In this document: in pieces, positions 1-5,148 of the stretch
How the letters are laid out: each line of letters opens with the position of its first letter
Position numbering within the stretch: the first letter of the stretch is position 1
Assembly: GCA_021162225.1 (NCBI GenBank)
Contig: JAGGZB010000009.1
Span: 1-5,171, forward strand
DNA length: 5,171 nt
Source: Candidatus Bathyarchaeota archaeon
GTDB lineage: Archaea; Thermoproteota; Bathyarchaeia; Bathyarchaeales; DTEX01
Reading direction: 5' to 3'
Made by a program: the position numbers and the translations under genes
The notes under the pieces: generated by a model
Seen by the model: the letters and a program-made list of their open reading frames with translations, nothing else
Database searches by the model: none
What the model was told of the DNA's origin: nothing

Positions 1-268
1 GTTTCTCAATCTTGAAGTCCGCAGCCTTATTCTTGTAGATTATGGCAATCTCAGAGTTTGATACGCATACAACTGGATTAGCTCCAGCCTTCGAATGCCA
101 CCAAGTATCTGTTCCTTCACGATCTATTGTAAAGTCTTCTATATCTACATGCTTAGCGGACATTACCTTGAAGCCGCGTGCCCTAAGTTCTCTTATTAAG
201 CTCTTGATAAGCGTGGTTTTGCCGCTTTTCTTCCGTCCGATAACAGCCACAACCGGTATCCTTAGCAA
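1..268 (-). CDS. mobB: MobB, molybdopterin-guanine dinucleotide biosynthesis adapter (partial, C-terminus outside window)
   Basis: P-loop GTP-binding protein of the MobB family, which assists MobA in attaching GMP to molybdopterin to make the (bis-)MGD form of the Mo/W cofactor in the cytoplasm. The 89 visible residues begin with a beta strand (VVAVIG) followed by a Walker A motif, GRKKSGKTTL, at residues 11-20. Then come the strand and turn around SAKH (37-40) and the family signature DTWWHSKAGA (54-63), which corresponds to the DxWRHxxAGA of known MobB proteins. The start is TTG at 268: an in-frame TGA lies three codons upstream, and GGTGA (275-279) sits 6 bases before the TTG. It follows nadA on the same strand after 36 bases, so the two are probably co-transcribed. 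The reading frame is still open at base 1. The family assignment is firm; the role as a bis-MGD factor is known for the family and inferred here. Confidence 0.88.
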   Translation of the reverse strand, partial: MLRIPVVAVIGRKKSGKTTLIKSLIRELRARGFKVMSAKHVDIEDFTIDREGTDTWWHSKAGANPVVCVSNSEIAIIYKNKAADFKIEK

Positions 269-274
269 TGAATC

Positions 275-279
275 TCACC
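275..279 (-). promoter_or_regulatory. Shine-Dalgarno site of mobB
   Basis: GGTGA on the minus strand, 6 bases before the TTG at 268. It decides the mobB start, because no ATG or GTG is available upstream in the frame before a stop codon. Confidence 0.6.
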
Positions 280-304
280 ATCAAGCTAACCGTAAAGGAA
301 GCAA

Positions 305-1234
305 CTATAGCATTTCAAATGATCTTTCAAGGATGGATCTGATCTTCAATCTTTCCTTTTTCTCCATCCTAATTCTAGGCTTCATCCTCTCTAAGCATTC
401 TTTGATGTTGAGTAGATTTATCTTCTTCATATCTATGCATATAGCCCTCGGGTTAATCGGGTATATCTTCTTATTCGGATATAGCTTGCTGGCCCTATAT
501 GAGAGAGCCTCCTCTGTTCCGAGAAGAAACGTGTCTCCCTCAAGCTCGTTAATTGCCTTCAACATCTGGCTTGTGCTCCCTATATGATCCGCCATCTTCT
601 GATTTTCTGGAAGAACTTCTGGATGCACAAGCACCTTAGCAGATGGTCTCTCACTCTTAGCTTTCTCGATATGGTAACGGGTAATTAGGTATTCATGCAC
701 ATAACAGCAGCCGTTAGGTGGAACCGCTATAATCTTTTTGCCAGTTCTCTCCGCCACGTAAGCGGCGAGGTTCTTATCAGGCCCAAAAAGCACAGTCTCT
801 TCATCAAGCTTGGAGATTAACTTAGCTGCAGATGCACTTGTCACAATGTAATCCGCATAAGTCTTCGCTTTTGCATAAGAGTTCACGTATAGAACGAGCG
901 GAGCTCTAGGATATTTCTTCCTAAACTTTTTAATCGTTCTGACATTCAGAAAATCCGCCAGCGGACAGCCAGATTCCCTTACCGGATGAAGAATGATCTT
1001 CTCTTCGTTAAGAACAGCGACTACTTCGGCCATAAATGAGACTCCAGCTAATACTATTACGTCTGCATCCGCATTTACCGCTTTTCTTGCAAGTTCCAAA
1101 CTGTCGCCAACATAGTCGGCAACATCCTGAACCTCTGGGGACTGATAGTTATGCGCTAAAATTACGGCTCTGCGTTTTTCACAAAGGCTTCTAATGTCCT
1201 TCTTCAACTTGTCAACGTAGCAGTTATAGCTCAA
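305..1234 (-). CDS. nadA: Quinolinate synthase (NadA)
   Basis: Condenses iminoaspartate with dihydroxyacetone phosphate to quinolinate, the first committed product of de novo NAD synthesis, using an oxygen-sensitive [4Fe-4S] cluster. The 309 residues match the length of compact archaeal NadA and show its threefold repeat. Landmarks are AHNYQSPEVQDVADYVGDSLELA (read as AHNYQ at 27-31 and VGDSL at 42-46), GVSFMAE (64-70), YVNSYA (116-121), TSASA (132-136), FGPDKNLA (150-157), VHPE (203-206) and GSTSQM (219-224). The three cluster ligands are Cys90 (SGCPLAD), Cys176 or Cys177 (NGCCYVHEY) and Cys266 (AICIDMKK). The start is TTG, 8 bases after GGGTG at 1243-1247. It lies upstream of mobB on the same strand with a 36-base gap, and is divergent from trxB. 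The partner that makes iminoaspartate (NadB or aspartate dehydrogenase) and NadC are not in the window. The vicinal Cys176-Cys177 is slightly unusual. Confidence 0.96.
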   Translation of the reverse strand: MSYNCYVDKLKKDIRSLCEKRRAVILAHNYQSPEVQDVADYVGDSLELARKAVNADADVIVLAGVSFMAEVVAVLNEEKIILHPVRESGCPLADFLNVRTIKKFRKKYPRAPLVLYVNSYAKAKTYADYIVTSASAAKLISKLDEETVLFGPDKNLAAYVAERTGKKIIAVPPNGCCYVHEYLITRYHIEKAKSERPSAKVLVHPEVLPENQKMADHIGSTSQMLKAINELEGDTFLLGTEEALSYRASKLYPNKKIYPINPRAICIDMKKINLLNIKECLERMKPRIRMEKKERLKIRSILERSFEML

Positions 1235-1242
1235 ATTATATG

Positions 1243-1247
1243 CACCC
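1243..1247 (-). promoter_or_regulatory. Shine-Dalgarno site of nadA
   Basis: GGGTG on the minus strand, 8 bases upstream of the TTG at 1234. The same sequence and spacing are found before the divergent trxB TTG start, so each supports the other. Confidence 0.55.
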
Positions 1248-1269
1248 TCTCTTATTGATTACAGTGGCA

Positions 1270-1284
1270 CAATTAAATCTTTAG
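1270..1284 (-). promoter_or_regulatory. Probable TATA/BRE promoter of nadA-mobB
   Basis: On the minus strand an A-rich element (CTAAAG) precedes TTTAATT, centred near 1274. An archaeal TATA box places the transcript start about 26 bases on, near 1248. That would give a short leader of about 15 bases that just includes the SD site of nadA. This is inferred from base pattern and spacing only. Confidence 0.4.
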
Positions 1285-1314
1285 AGTTCTGTATGCAATA
1301 AAAGTAGAGAAGGC

Positions 1315-1325
1315 TTTAAGTATAA
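1315..1325 (+). promoter_or_regulatory. Probable TATA box of trxB-trx
   Basis: TTTAAGTATAA, centred near 1320, predicts a transcript start near 1345 and a leader of about 50 bases before the preferred trxB start at 1398. A transcript from here would not include the alternative TTG at 1335, which supports the shorter protein. A second A/T-rich stretch near 1296-1305 could serve instead. Confidence 0.35.
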
Positions 1326-1381
1326 TCGTGAATCTTGAAATACGCGTACAGAAAGACATCTTTGAGAAAGCACTATTGCTC

Positions 1382-1389
1382 GGTGGGTG
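1382..1389 (+). promoter_or_regulatory. Shine-Dalgarno site that decides the trxB start
   Basis: GGTGGGTG, whose GGGTG part lies 8 bases before the TTG at 1398, the same arrangement as in nadA. The farther TTG at 1335 has no purine-rich site in front of it. Confidence 0.6.
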
Positions 1390-1397
1390 TTGACGCA

Positions 1398-2336
1398 TTG
1401 AGCCGGTGGGATCTCATAATTGTCGGAGGCGGAGTAGCTGGACTCACCGCGGGAATATACGGCTCCCGTAGCGGACTTAAAACGTTAATTCTTGAAGAGA
1501 ACGTTCCCGGAGGCCAGGCGGCCTATGCTCCCATAATCGAGAATTATCCCGGCTTCCCCGAAGGAATAAGCGGAATGGAACTAATTAGCAGGATAATCAA
1601 GCAGGCTGAAAGGATGGGGGTTGAGATTCACCAGCTCGAAAAAGTAACAAGTCTTCGTGTTGAACCTGCGAAGAAACAAGTGACGACTGACAAAGCAGTT
1701 TACGAAGCTGCTGCGGTAATTATAGCTTCGGGTTCTCATCACAGAAAGCTGGGCGTGCCGGGTGAAGAAGAATTCCGAGGCAGAGGTGTAAGCTACTGCA
1801 CAGTATGTGACGGGCCTTTCTTTAAGGACAGAAGAGTAGCCGTTGTTGGAGGCGGAAACTCCGCCGCCGTTTCAGCCGTATACCTATCAAACATTGCCTC
1901 AGAGGTTTATCTTATTCATCGACGAGGAGAACTAAGAGCGGAAAAGGCTCTAATTATGGATCTTCAAAGAAGGAACGTGAATATAGTGTGGAACACAAAT
2001 GTGAAGGAGATTAAGGGCGACACGAGAGTGAAAAAAATAGTTCTGTTTAATAATGAGACGGGAGAGACGAGCGAGCTTGAAATTGACGGCGTCTTCGTTC
2101 AGATAGGCGAAGTGCCCAATAGTAAGTTCGCCCGGGAAGCTGGCGTTAAGGTAGACGAAGAGGGCTACATTATTGTTGATAGTAGGCAAAGGACGAATCT
2201 GAAGGGAGTCTTTGCAGCTGGAGATGTGACAGCATGTCCAGTCAAACAGATAGGGACAGCGGTTGGTCAAGCAATAGTAGCGGCAAACGAAGCCTTCGGA
2301 TATATTAAAAGACCCTACTATTATTATGATATATGA
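1398..2336 (+). CDS. trxB: Thioredoxin-disulfide reductase (TrxB)
   Basis: FAD-dependent pyridine nucleotide-disulfide oxidoreductase of the low-molecular-weight type, passing electrons from NADPH through FAD and a CxxC pair to thioredoxin. From the TTG at 1398 the protein has 312 residues, the usual family length. It shows the FAD dinucleotide motif GGGVAG (10-15), the PGGQ flavin-contact segment (38-41), the redox site CTVCDG (Cys134 and Cys137), the second Rossmann motif GGGNSA (151-156), the NADPH-type IHRRGELRAEK (about 173-183) and the closing FAD motif GVFAAGDV (270-277) followed by KQIGTAVGQ. The HRR...R pattern is that of NADPH-using enzymes, so NADPH preference is inferred. The frame stays open upstream to a TTG at 1335, which would add 21 residues, but family alignment and the SD site favour 1398. 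Thioredoxin follows after 36 bases, so the two form a reductase-substrate operon. Confidence 0.94.
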   Translation: MSRWDLIIVGGGVAGLTAGIYGSRSGLKTLILEENVPGGQAAYAPIIENYPGFPEGISGMELISRIIKQAERMGVEIHQLEKVTSLRVEPAKKQVTTDKAVYEAAAVIIASGSHHRKLGVPGEEEFRGRGVSYCTVCDGPFFKDRRVAVVGGGNSAAVSAVYLSNIASEVYLIHRRGELRAEKALIMDLQRRNVNIVWNTNVKEIKGDTRVKKIVLFNNETGETSELEIDGVFVQIGEVPNSKFAREAGVKVDEEGYIIVDSRQRTNLKGVFAAGDVTACPVKQIGTAVGQAIVAANEAFGYIKRPYYYYDI

Positions 2337-2361
2337 ATACTCAAAAATTCATGGTTTAGAA

Positions 2362-2366
2362 GGTGA
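2362..2366 (+). promoter_or_regulatory. Shine-Dalgarno site that decides the trx start
   Basis: GGTGA directly abuts the ATG at 2367 (no spacing) but lies 6 bases before the ATG at 2373, as for mobB. The second ATG is therefore the likelier start. Confidence 0.6.
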
Positions 2367-2372
2367 ATGATT

Positions 2373-2798
2373 ATGTCGGAAGAGGAAGATGAGGAGCTTA
2401 AGAAGATTAGGATGAAGAAGCTTATGGAACTCAAACGAAAGGTTTTAGGCAGTAAGCAAGAGGAGCAGGCAGCCTTTCCGAATGAGCCAATAGAATTAAC
2501 GGATGCGTCATTCAGCGAGTTTATCCAGAAGTATCCGCTGGTGGTTGTTGATTGCTGGGCTCCATGGTGCGCTCCATGTCGTATTCTATCTCCGATAATA
2601 GAAGAGATGGCTCACGATTACGCTGGGAAGATTGCGTTCGGAAAGGTCAACGTGGACGAGAATCCTAGAGTAGCTATGGAGTATGGAATAATGAGTATAC
2701 CAACGTTGCTAATATTTAAGAATGGCAGATTGGTGGATAGGATAGTCGGCGCCATGCCCAGGAAACTTCTGGAGCCAAGAATTACACGTTTTCTCTAA
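2373..2798 (+). CDS. trx: Thioredoxin with charged N-terminal helix
   Basis: Small dithiol carrier, reduced by the TrxB encoded just upstream and in turn reducing protein disulfides in the cytoplasm. From the ATG at 2373 it has 141 residues. Residues 1-36 form a highly charged segment (EEEDEELKKIR then MKKLMELKRK), probably one long helix. A thioredoxin fold of about 100 residues follows. The active site is WCAPC (Cys66 and Cys69) in the context VDCWAPWCAPC, where Ala replaces the Gly of classical WCGPC and an extra Cys61 replaces the usual Phe. Downstream are KVNVDENP (91-98), the cis-proline loop SIPT (Pro110) and FKNGRLVDRIVGA (115-127). An ATG at 2367 would add two residues but has no SD spacing. 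No signal peptide or membrane segment is visible. Thioredoxins with such N-terminal extensions occur in archaea; the role of the extension is unknown to me. Confidence 0.94.
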   Translation: MSEEEDEELKKIRMKKLMELKRKVLGSKQEEQAAFPNEPIELTDASFSEFIQKYPLVVVDCWAPWCAPCRILSPIIEEMAHDYAGKIAFGKVNVDENPRVAMEYGIMSIPTLLIFKNGRLVDRIVGAMPRKLLEPRITRFL

Positions 2799-2875
2799 AT
2801 ATGTGAGCGCCTCAAGGCTCATCGTAAATCAACCATCAGGTATACGAAGGAATATTCATGCTCTCGTTCATAAGC

Positions 2876-2886
2876 CTCTTTTTTCT
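2876..2886 (+). terminator. Oligo-T terminator candidate for trxB-trx
   Basis: CTCTTTTTTCT with six consecutive T, about 80 bases after the trx stop. Archaeal RNA polymerase terminates at T-rich tracts without needing a hairpin, so this is a plausible 3' end. No other long T run lies between trx and this point. Confidence 0.4.
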
Positions 2887-2900
2887 GAAAGATTTTGAGT

Positions 2901-2935
2901 AATAAAAAGGGGCATTCTTTAAGATTATGATTAAA
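2901..2935 (+). promoter_or_regulatory. A/T-rich promoter candidate for the DUF364 gene
   Basis: AATAAAAA (2901-2908) or TTATGATTAAA (2925-2935) could act as the TATA element. The second is centred about 26 bases before the ATG at 2956 and would give a nearly leaderless transcript, which agrees with the lack of a good SD site (only GGTTGA in front of the ATG). The two cannot be told apart from the sequence. Confidence 0.25.
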
Positions 2936-2955
2936 CTTATTTTTCTTCGGTTGAA

Positions 2956-3744
2956 ATGAGAGAGATCATCGAGTCTCTGAGGAGAGATTTAGGAGAAGAG
3001 ATTTCTAAAATTGAGATCGCAGATGTTAGAATTGGAGTGATATATACGGGTGTCCTTCTCTCTACTGGACATGGAGGCGTGGCTTACACGCCTATATATG
3101 AGTTTACATCATGCCCTATTTCTGAAATGGCGGGCGGGATCTCTGGAGCTTCAGCTTCGGACGCTATTCGAATGGTTTTCTCATCCAATCTCATCGAGGT
3201 AGCTGTGGGAGTAGCTTCAGTGAATGCTCTTTCCCAAGTATCTTTTGAGAAGCATCCCGAAAAGTATGTTATCTCGAATATTGATGTTTTAGAATTAATC
3301 AGCCACGGCGATAAGGTATCAATGGTTGGGTATTTTGGACCATTAATTCCCAAGGTTCTAGAGAGAACTAATGATGTGTTCATTTTTGAAAAGAGGACTG
3401 TTACCGACGATCGGGTAAGGGTTGCATCACCGTCTAACATGCCCGAGATTCTTCAATCATCAGATGTAATTCTGATAAGCGGAAGTACGCTTGTAAATAA
3501 AACTCTGAACAGGATCTTGAGATTCACTGGAAGAGCTAGGGAAGTTGTGCTTTTAGGGCCAACTGCTAGTATGATTCCGCATCCCTTATTCAGGAAAGGG
3601 ATCACAGCGGTTATGGGTGTGAAAATAAGGGATCCAAGCGCTATGCTTAGGATAGTCAGCGAAGCTGGCGGTACACGGCAGATGCTGGCTAAATGCGCTG
3701 AGAAGATATCCTTACTAAGGAAGGATCATGAAGGACTTTACTAG
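2956..3744 (+). CDS. DUF4213/DUF364 protein, putative metal-chelating Rossmann-like family
   Basis: 262 residues with the two-part layout of the DUF4213-DUF364 family. Residues about 1-95 are an enolase N-terminal-like domain, with DVRIGVIYTGVLL (23-35) and STGHGGVAYTP (36-46). Residues about 115-250 are a Rossmann-like domain, with strands KVSMVGYFGPLI (120-131) and DVFIFEKR (140-147), the conserved ISGSTLVNKTLNRIL (174-188), VVLLGPTASMIPHPLF (197-212) and a C-terminal GGTRQML (238-244). A crystal structure of a Desulfitobacterium family member led to a proposed heavy-metal chelation role; the biochemical function is not established, so none is assigned here. The ATG at 2956 is the only start candidate after an upstream stop at 2932-2934. 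It has no strong SD site and may be leaderless. It converges with larA with 24 bases between the stops. The family call is good; the role is open. Confidence 0.85.
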   Translation: MREIIESLRRDLGEEISKIEIADVRIGVIYTGVLLSTGHGGVAYTPIYEFTSCPISEMAGGISGASASDAIRMVFSSNLIEVAVGVASVNALSQVSFEKHPEKYVISNIDVLELISHGDKVSMVGYFGPLIPKVLERTNDVFIFEKRTVTDDRVRVASPSNMPEILQSSDVILISGSTLVNKTLNRILRFTGRAREVVLLGPTASMIPHPLFRKGITAVMGVKIRDPSAMLRIVSEAGGTRQMLAKCAEKISLLRKDHEGLY

Positions 3745-3768
3745 GCTTCATCGTACCCTAAGACTCTC

Positions 3769-5037
3769 TTAACAGTATGGTATCACGTACGGCCCGTCTG
3801 GTACGGCGGTGATCTTTGATTCCGCGCCGACCAGCCGAAATGAGATATCCAGAGCTTCTTCCACACTAGAGGCAGGGATGAGGTGCATATCCTCAAGTAG
3901 ACTATGCTTAATGTTCTTAGTTACCACTATCACACTTGCTACTTTAAGCGTCCTAGCCAGTATATGAGCTTCCCATTGATCTTTAATCGGCTCATTCCTC
4001 CTAATTCTCTCCAGCACTTCCTCCGGGCTTTTAGCCTCAGCCATGAGCTTGTAGAATTCTTCGTGACCCCGACCAATTCCATCGATGCATTCAGATAGGA
4101 TTATTATGACGCCGCCTCTCTTAACAATAGCCTCACCCGTGGAAATACCTTTAACTGCCTGGTATAGATCCCTATCCAGTGGATATCCTCCATTGGACGT
4201 GATAACTATGTCCGCCCTCGATGGAACCTTCACTTTTACCTTTTCTTCAAGGAGCTTGACACCGGCAATATGCGCTTTGTATGGATCCCCGGCGACGGCT
4301 CTAGAGACTCTGCCGTTACGGCTTACGATGAAGTTCAGAATGTAATCTAGTCCCGCCATCTGAGCCGCTTCGAACATATCTTCATGTATCGGGTTTCCCT
4401 CTATTATGCCGCTTCTGGCTTTAGAATGACTAATCATCTTGAAGCTGTGATTCTGGTATATGCTCTCTCTGCCAGCTACTCCTGGAAGAATCGATTTTCT
4501 ACCTCCACTATAACCAGCAAAGAAGTGAGGCTCAATCAAGCCAGTTGCGATTACTAGATCATAGTCGACGACGAGCTTATTCACCCAAAGCTTAGTTCCA
4601 AAGGATGTTCTTCCAAGATAGACGAGTTGTTCATCGTCTTCTGCATCATGGTTTACAAGCTCTACGAGATTCGATACTTCTCCATAAAATTCTTCAAGTT
4701 CGCTTCTAGGAAGAGGTTTATGAAGCCCATTTGCAACAAGCGCGGTTATATTCTCCGCTTTACATCCTGCCGATTCGAGCTCCTCTAGAAGAGGAGGGAT
4801 CATCTTATCATTAGGCGCAGCTCTTGTGTAATCGCTAACTATAATGAGGATGTTCTTTTTGCCAGAAGCTATCTTCTTCAATCTCTTCATTTCTATAGGG
4901 TTACGTAAACTTCTCTTCACCTCTTCAACCTCATCCGTCGCTTCCCTGATCTCTGAGGGATATACTACTGAGAGAAGTTTCTCACGTGGAAGGTCGACCT
5001 CAATGAACCTGCTACCATAAGGAAATCTAACTATCAG
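3769..5037 (-). CDS. larA: LarA-family nickel-dependent racemase (lactate racemase-like), non-canonical start
   Basis: LarA family: 2-hydroxyacid racemases or epimerases using the nickel-pincer nucleotide (NPN) cofactor. Counted from CTG at 5037 the protein has 422 residues, against about 424 in Lactiplantibacillus LarA. Key residues are kept: Asp69 and Arg72 (SDYTR), His106 (GLHKP), His171 (EPHFFAGYSGGRKS), Lys181, the lysine that carries the cofactor in known LarA, His197 (NHS), Tyr292, Gln293 and Lys296 (LYQAVKG). The N-terminal IVRFPYG...VDLP and the NPIEMKRL segment are also typical. The first ordinary start codon in the frame (GTG at 4920) would remove 39 conserved residues, so it is not the true start. 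The frame continues to a stop at 5101-5103 with no ATG, GTG or TTG. CTG at 5037 lies 7 bases after GGAGG; ATA at 5034 is an alternative, as is a one-base error upstream. The substrate is not certain, since LarA homologues act on several hydroxyacids. Confidence 0.9.
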   Translation of the reverse strand: MIVRFPYGSRFIEVDLPREKLLSVVYPSEIREATDEVEEVKRSLRNPIEMKRLKKIASGKKNILIIVSDYTRAAPNDKMIPPLLEELESAGCKAENITALVANGLHKPLPRSELEEFYGEVSNLVELVNHDAEDDEQLVYLGRTSFGTKLWVNKLVVDYDLVIATGLIEPHFFAGYSGGRKSILPGVAGRESIYQNHSFKMISHSKARSGIIEGNPIHEDMFEAAQMAGLDYILNFIVSRNGRVSRAVAGDPYKAHIAGVKLLEEKVKVKVPSRADIVITSNGGYPLDRDLYQAVKGISTGEAIVKRGGVIIILSECIDGIGRGHEEFYKLMAEAKSPEEVLERIRRNEPIKDQWEAHILARTLKVASVIVVTKNIKHSLLEDMHLIPASSVEEALDISFRLVGAESKITAVPDGPYVIPYC

Positions 5038-5044
5038 TTCGTAG

Positions 5045-5050
5045 CCTCCT
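5045..5050 (-). promoter_or_regulatory. Shine-Dalgarno site upstream of larA
   Basis: AGGAGG on the minus strand, the strongest SD match in the window. It lies 7 bases before CTG (5037) and 10 before ATA (5034), and overlaps the TAG stop (5049-5051) of the mini-ORF. It argues that translation starts just here despite the lack of a standard start codon. Confidence 0.5.
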
Positions 5051-5087
5051 AATTTCTTAATCCCATAGATATCTCGTTTTTCCTCAT
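5049..5087 (-). CDS. Possible 12-residue leader peptide upstream of larA
   Basis: A mini-ORF on the minus strand, ATG at 5087 to TAG at 5051-5049, encodes MRKNEISMGLRN. Its ATG lies about 26 bases from the centre of the TATA-like TTTTAAA, where a leaderless archaeal transcript would begin, and its stop overlaps the larA SD site. It could be a real leader peptide coupled to larA. It could also be the true larA N-terminus separated by a one-base error in the A5 run, or chance. Its composition is not diagnostic. Confidence 0.25.
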   Translation of the reverse strand: MRKNEISMGLRN

Positions 5088-5107
5088 GAATTCGCGTATC
5101 TTATTAA

Positions 5108-5117
5108 CCTTTAAAAG
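5108..5117 (-). promoter_or_regulatory. TATA-like box of larA, possibly shared with the divergent gene
   Basis: CTTTTAAAGG on the minus strand, centred near 5113. It predicts a minus-strand start near 5087, which is the ATG of the mini-ORF. The TTTAAA core is palindromic, so the same box read on the plus strand would predict a start near 5139, ten bases before the ATG at 5149. Confidence 0.4.
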
Positions 5118-5148
5118 TCTAATGTATGATTATTAAGCGGGCTGGAAA

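Larger units (their letters stand above)
2799..2955. other. Intergenic region between trx and the DUF364 gene
   Basis: 157 bases with no credible ORF. It contains a small inverted repeat next to the trx stop (GAGC and GCTC around GCCTCAAG, about 2804-2819), an imperfect inverted repeat (TATACGA at 2841 against TCGTTCATA at 2864) enclosing the palindrome GAATATTC, an oligo-T run, and A/T-rich stretches that could be the promoter of the next gene. Confidence 0.5.

Noticed and set aside
42..587. Plus-strand open frame of 181 codons
   Set aside because: It lies antisense to the convincing mobB and nadA genes, and its translation is low-complexity Leu/Ser/Ile-rich, as expected for a shadow frame.
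1950..2270. Minus-strand open frame within trxB
   Set aside because: Antisense to well-conserved TrxB motifs, with no recognisable protein features and no SD support.
2799..2955. C/D box guide RNA in the intergenic region
   Set aside because: Fragments resembling C and D boxes (GATGA, CTGA) occur, but no full C, D', C', D set with proper spacing is present on either strand.
3084..3440. Minus-strand open frame within the DUF364 gene
   Set aside because: Shadow of the coding strand; its translation resembles no family I recognise.
3745..3768. Terminator between the convergent DUF364 and larA genes
   Set aside because: The 24-base gap has no T run of note on either strand and no stem; termination must occur inside the opposing genes or by another route.
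3904..4345. Two overlapping plus-strand open frames inside larA
   Set aside because: They oppose the catalytic region of LarA (YQAVK and neighbouring motifs), overlap each other and lack initiation signals.
4918..4920. GTG as the larA start
   Set aside because: It would cut off the conserved first strands of LarA (FPYG...VDLP), and no SD site stands at a suitable distance.
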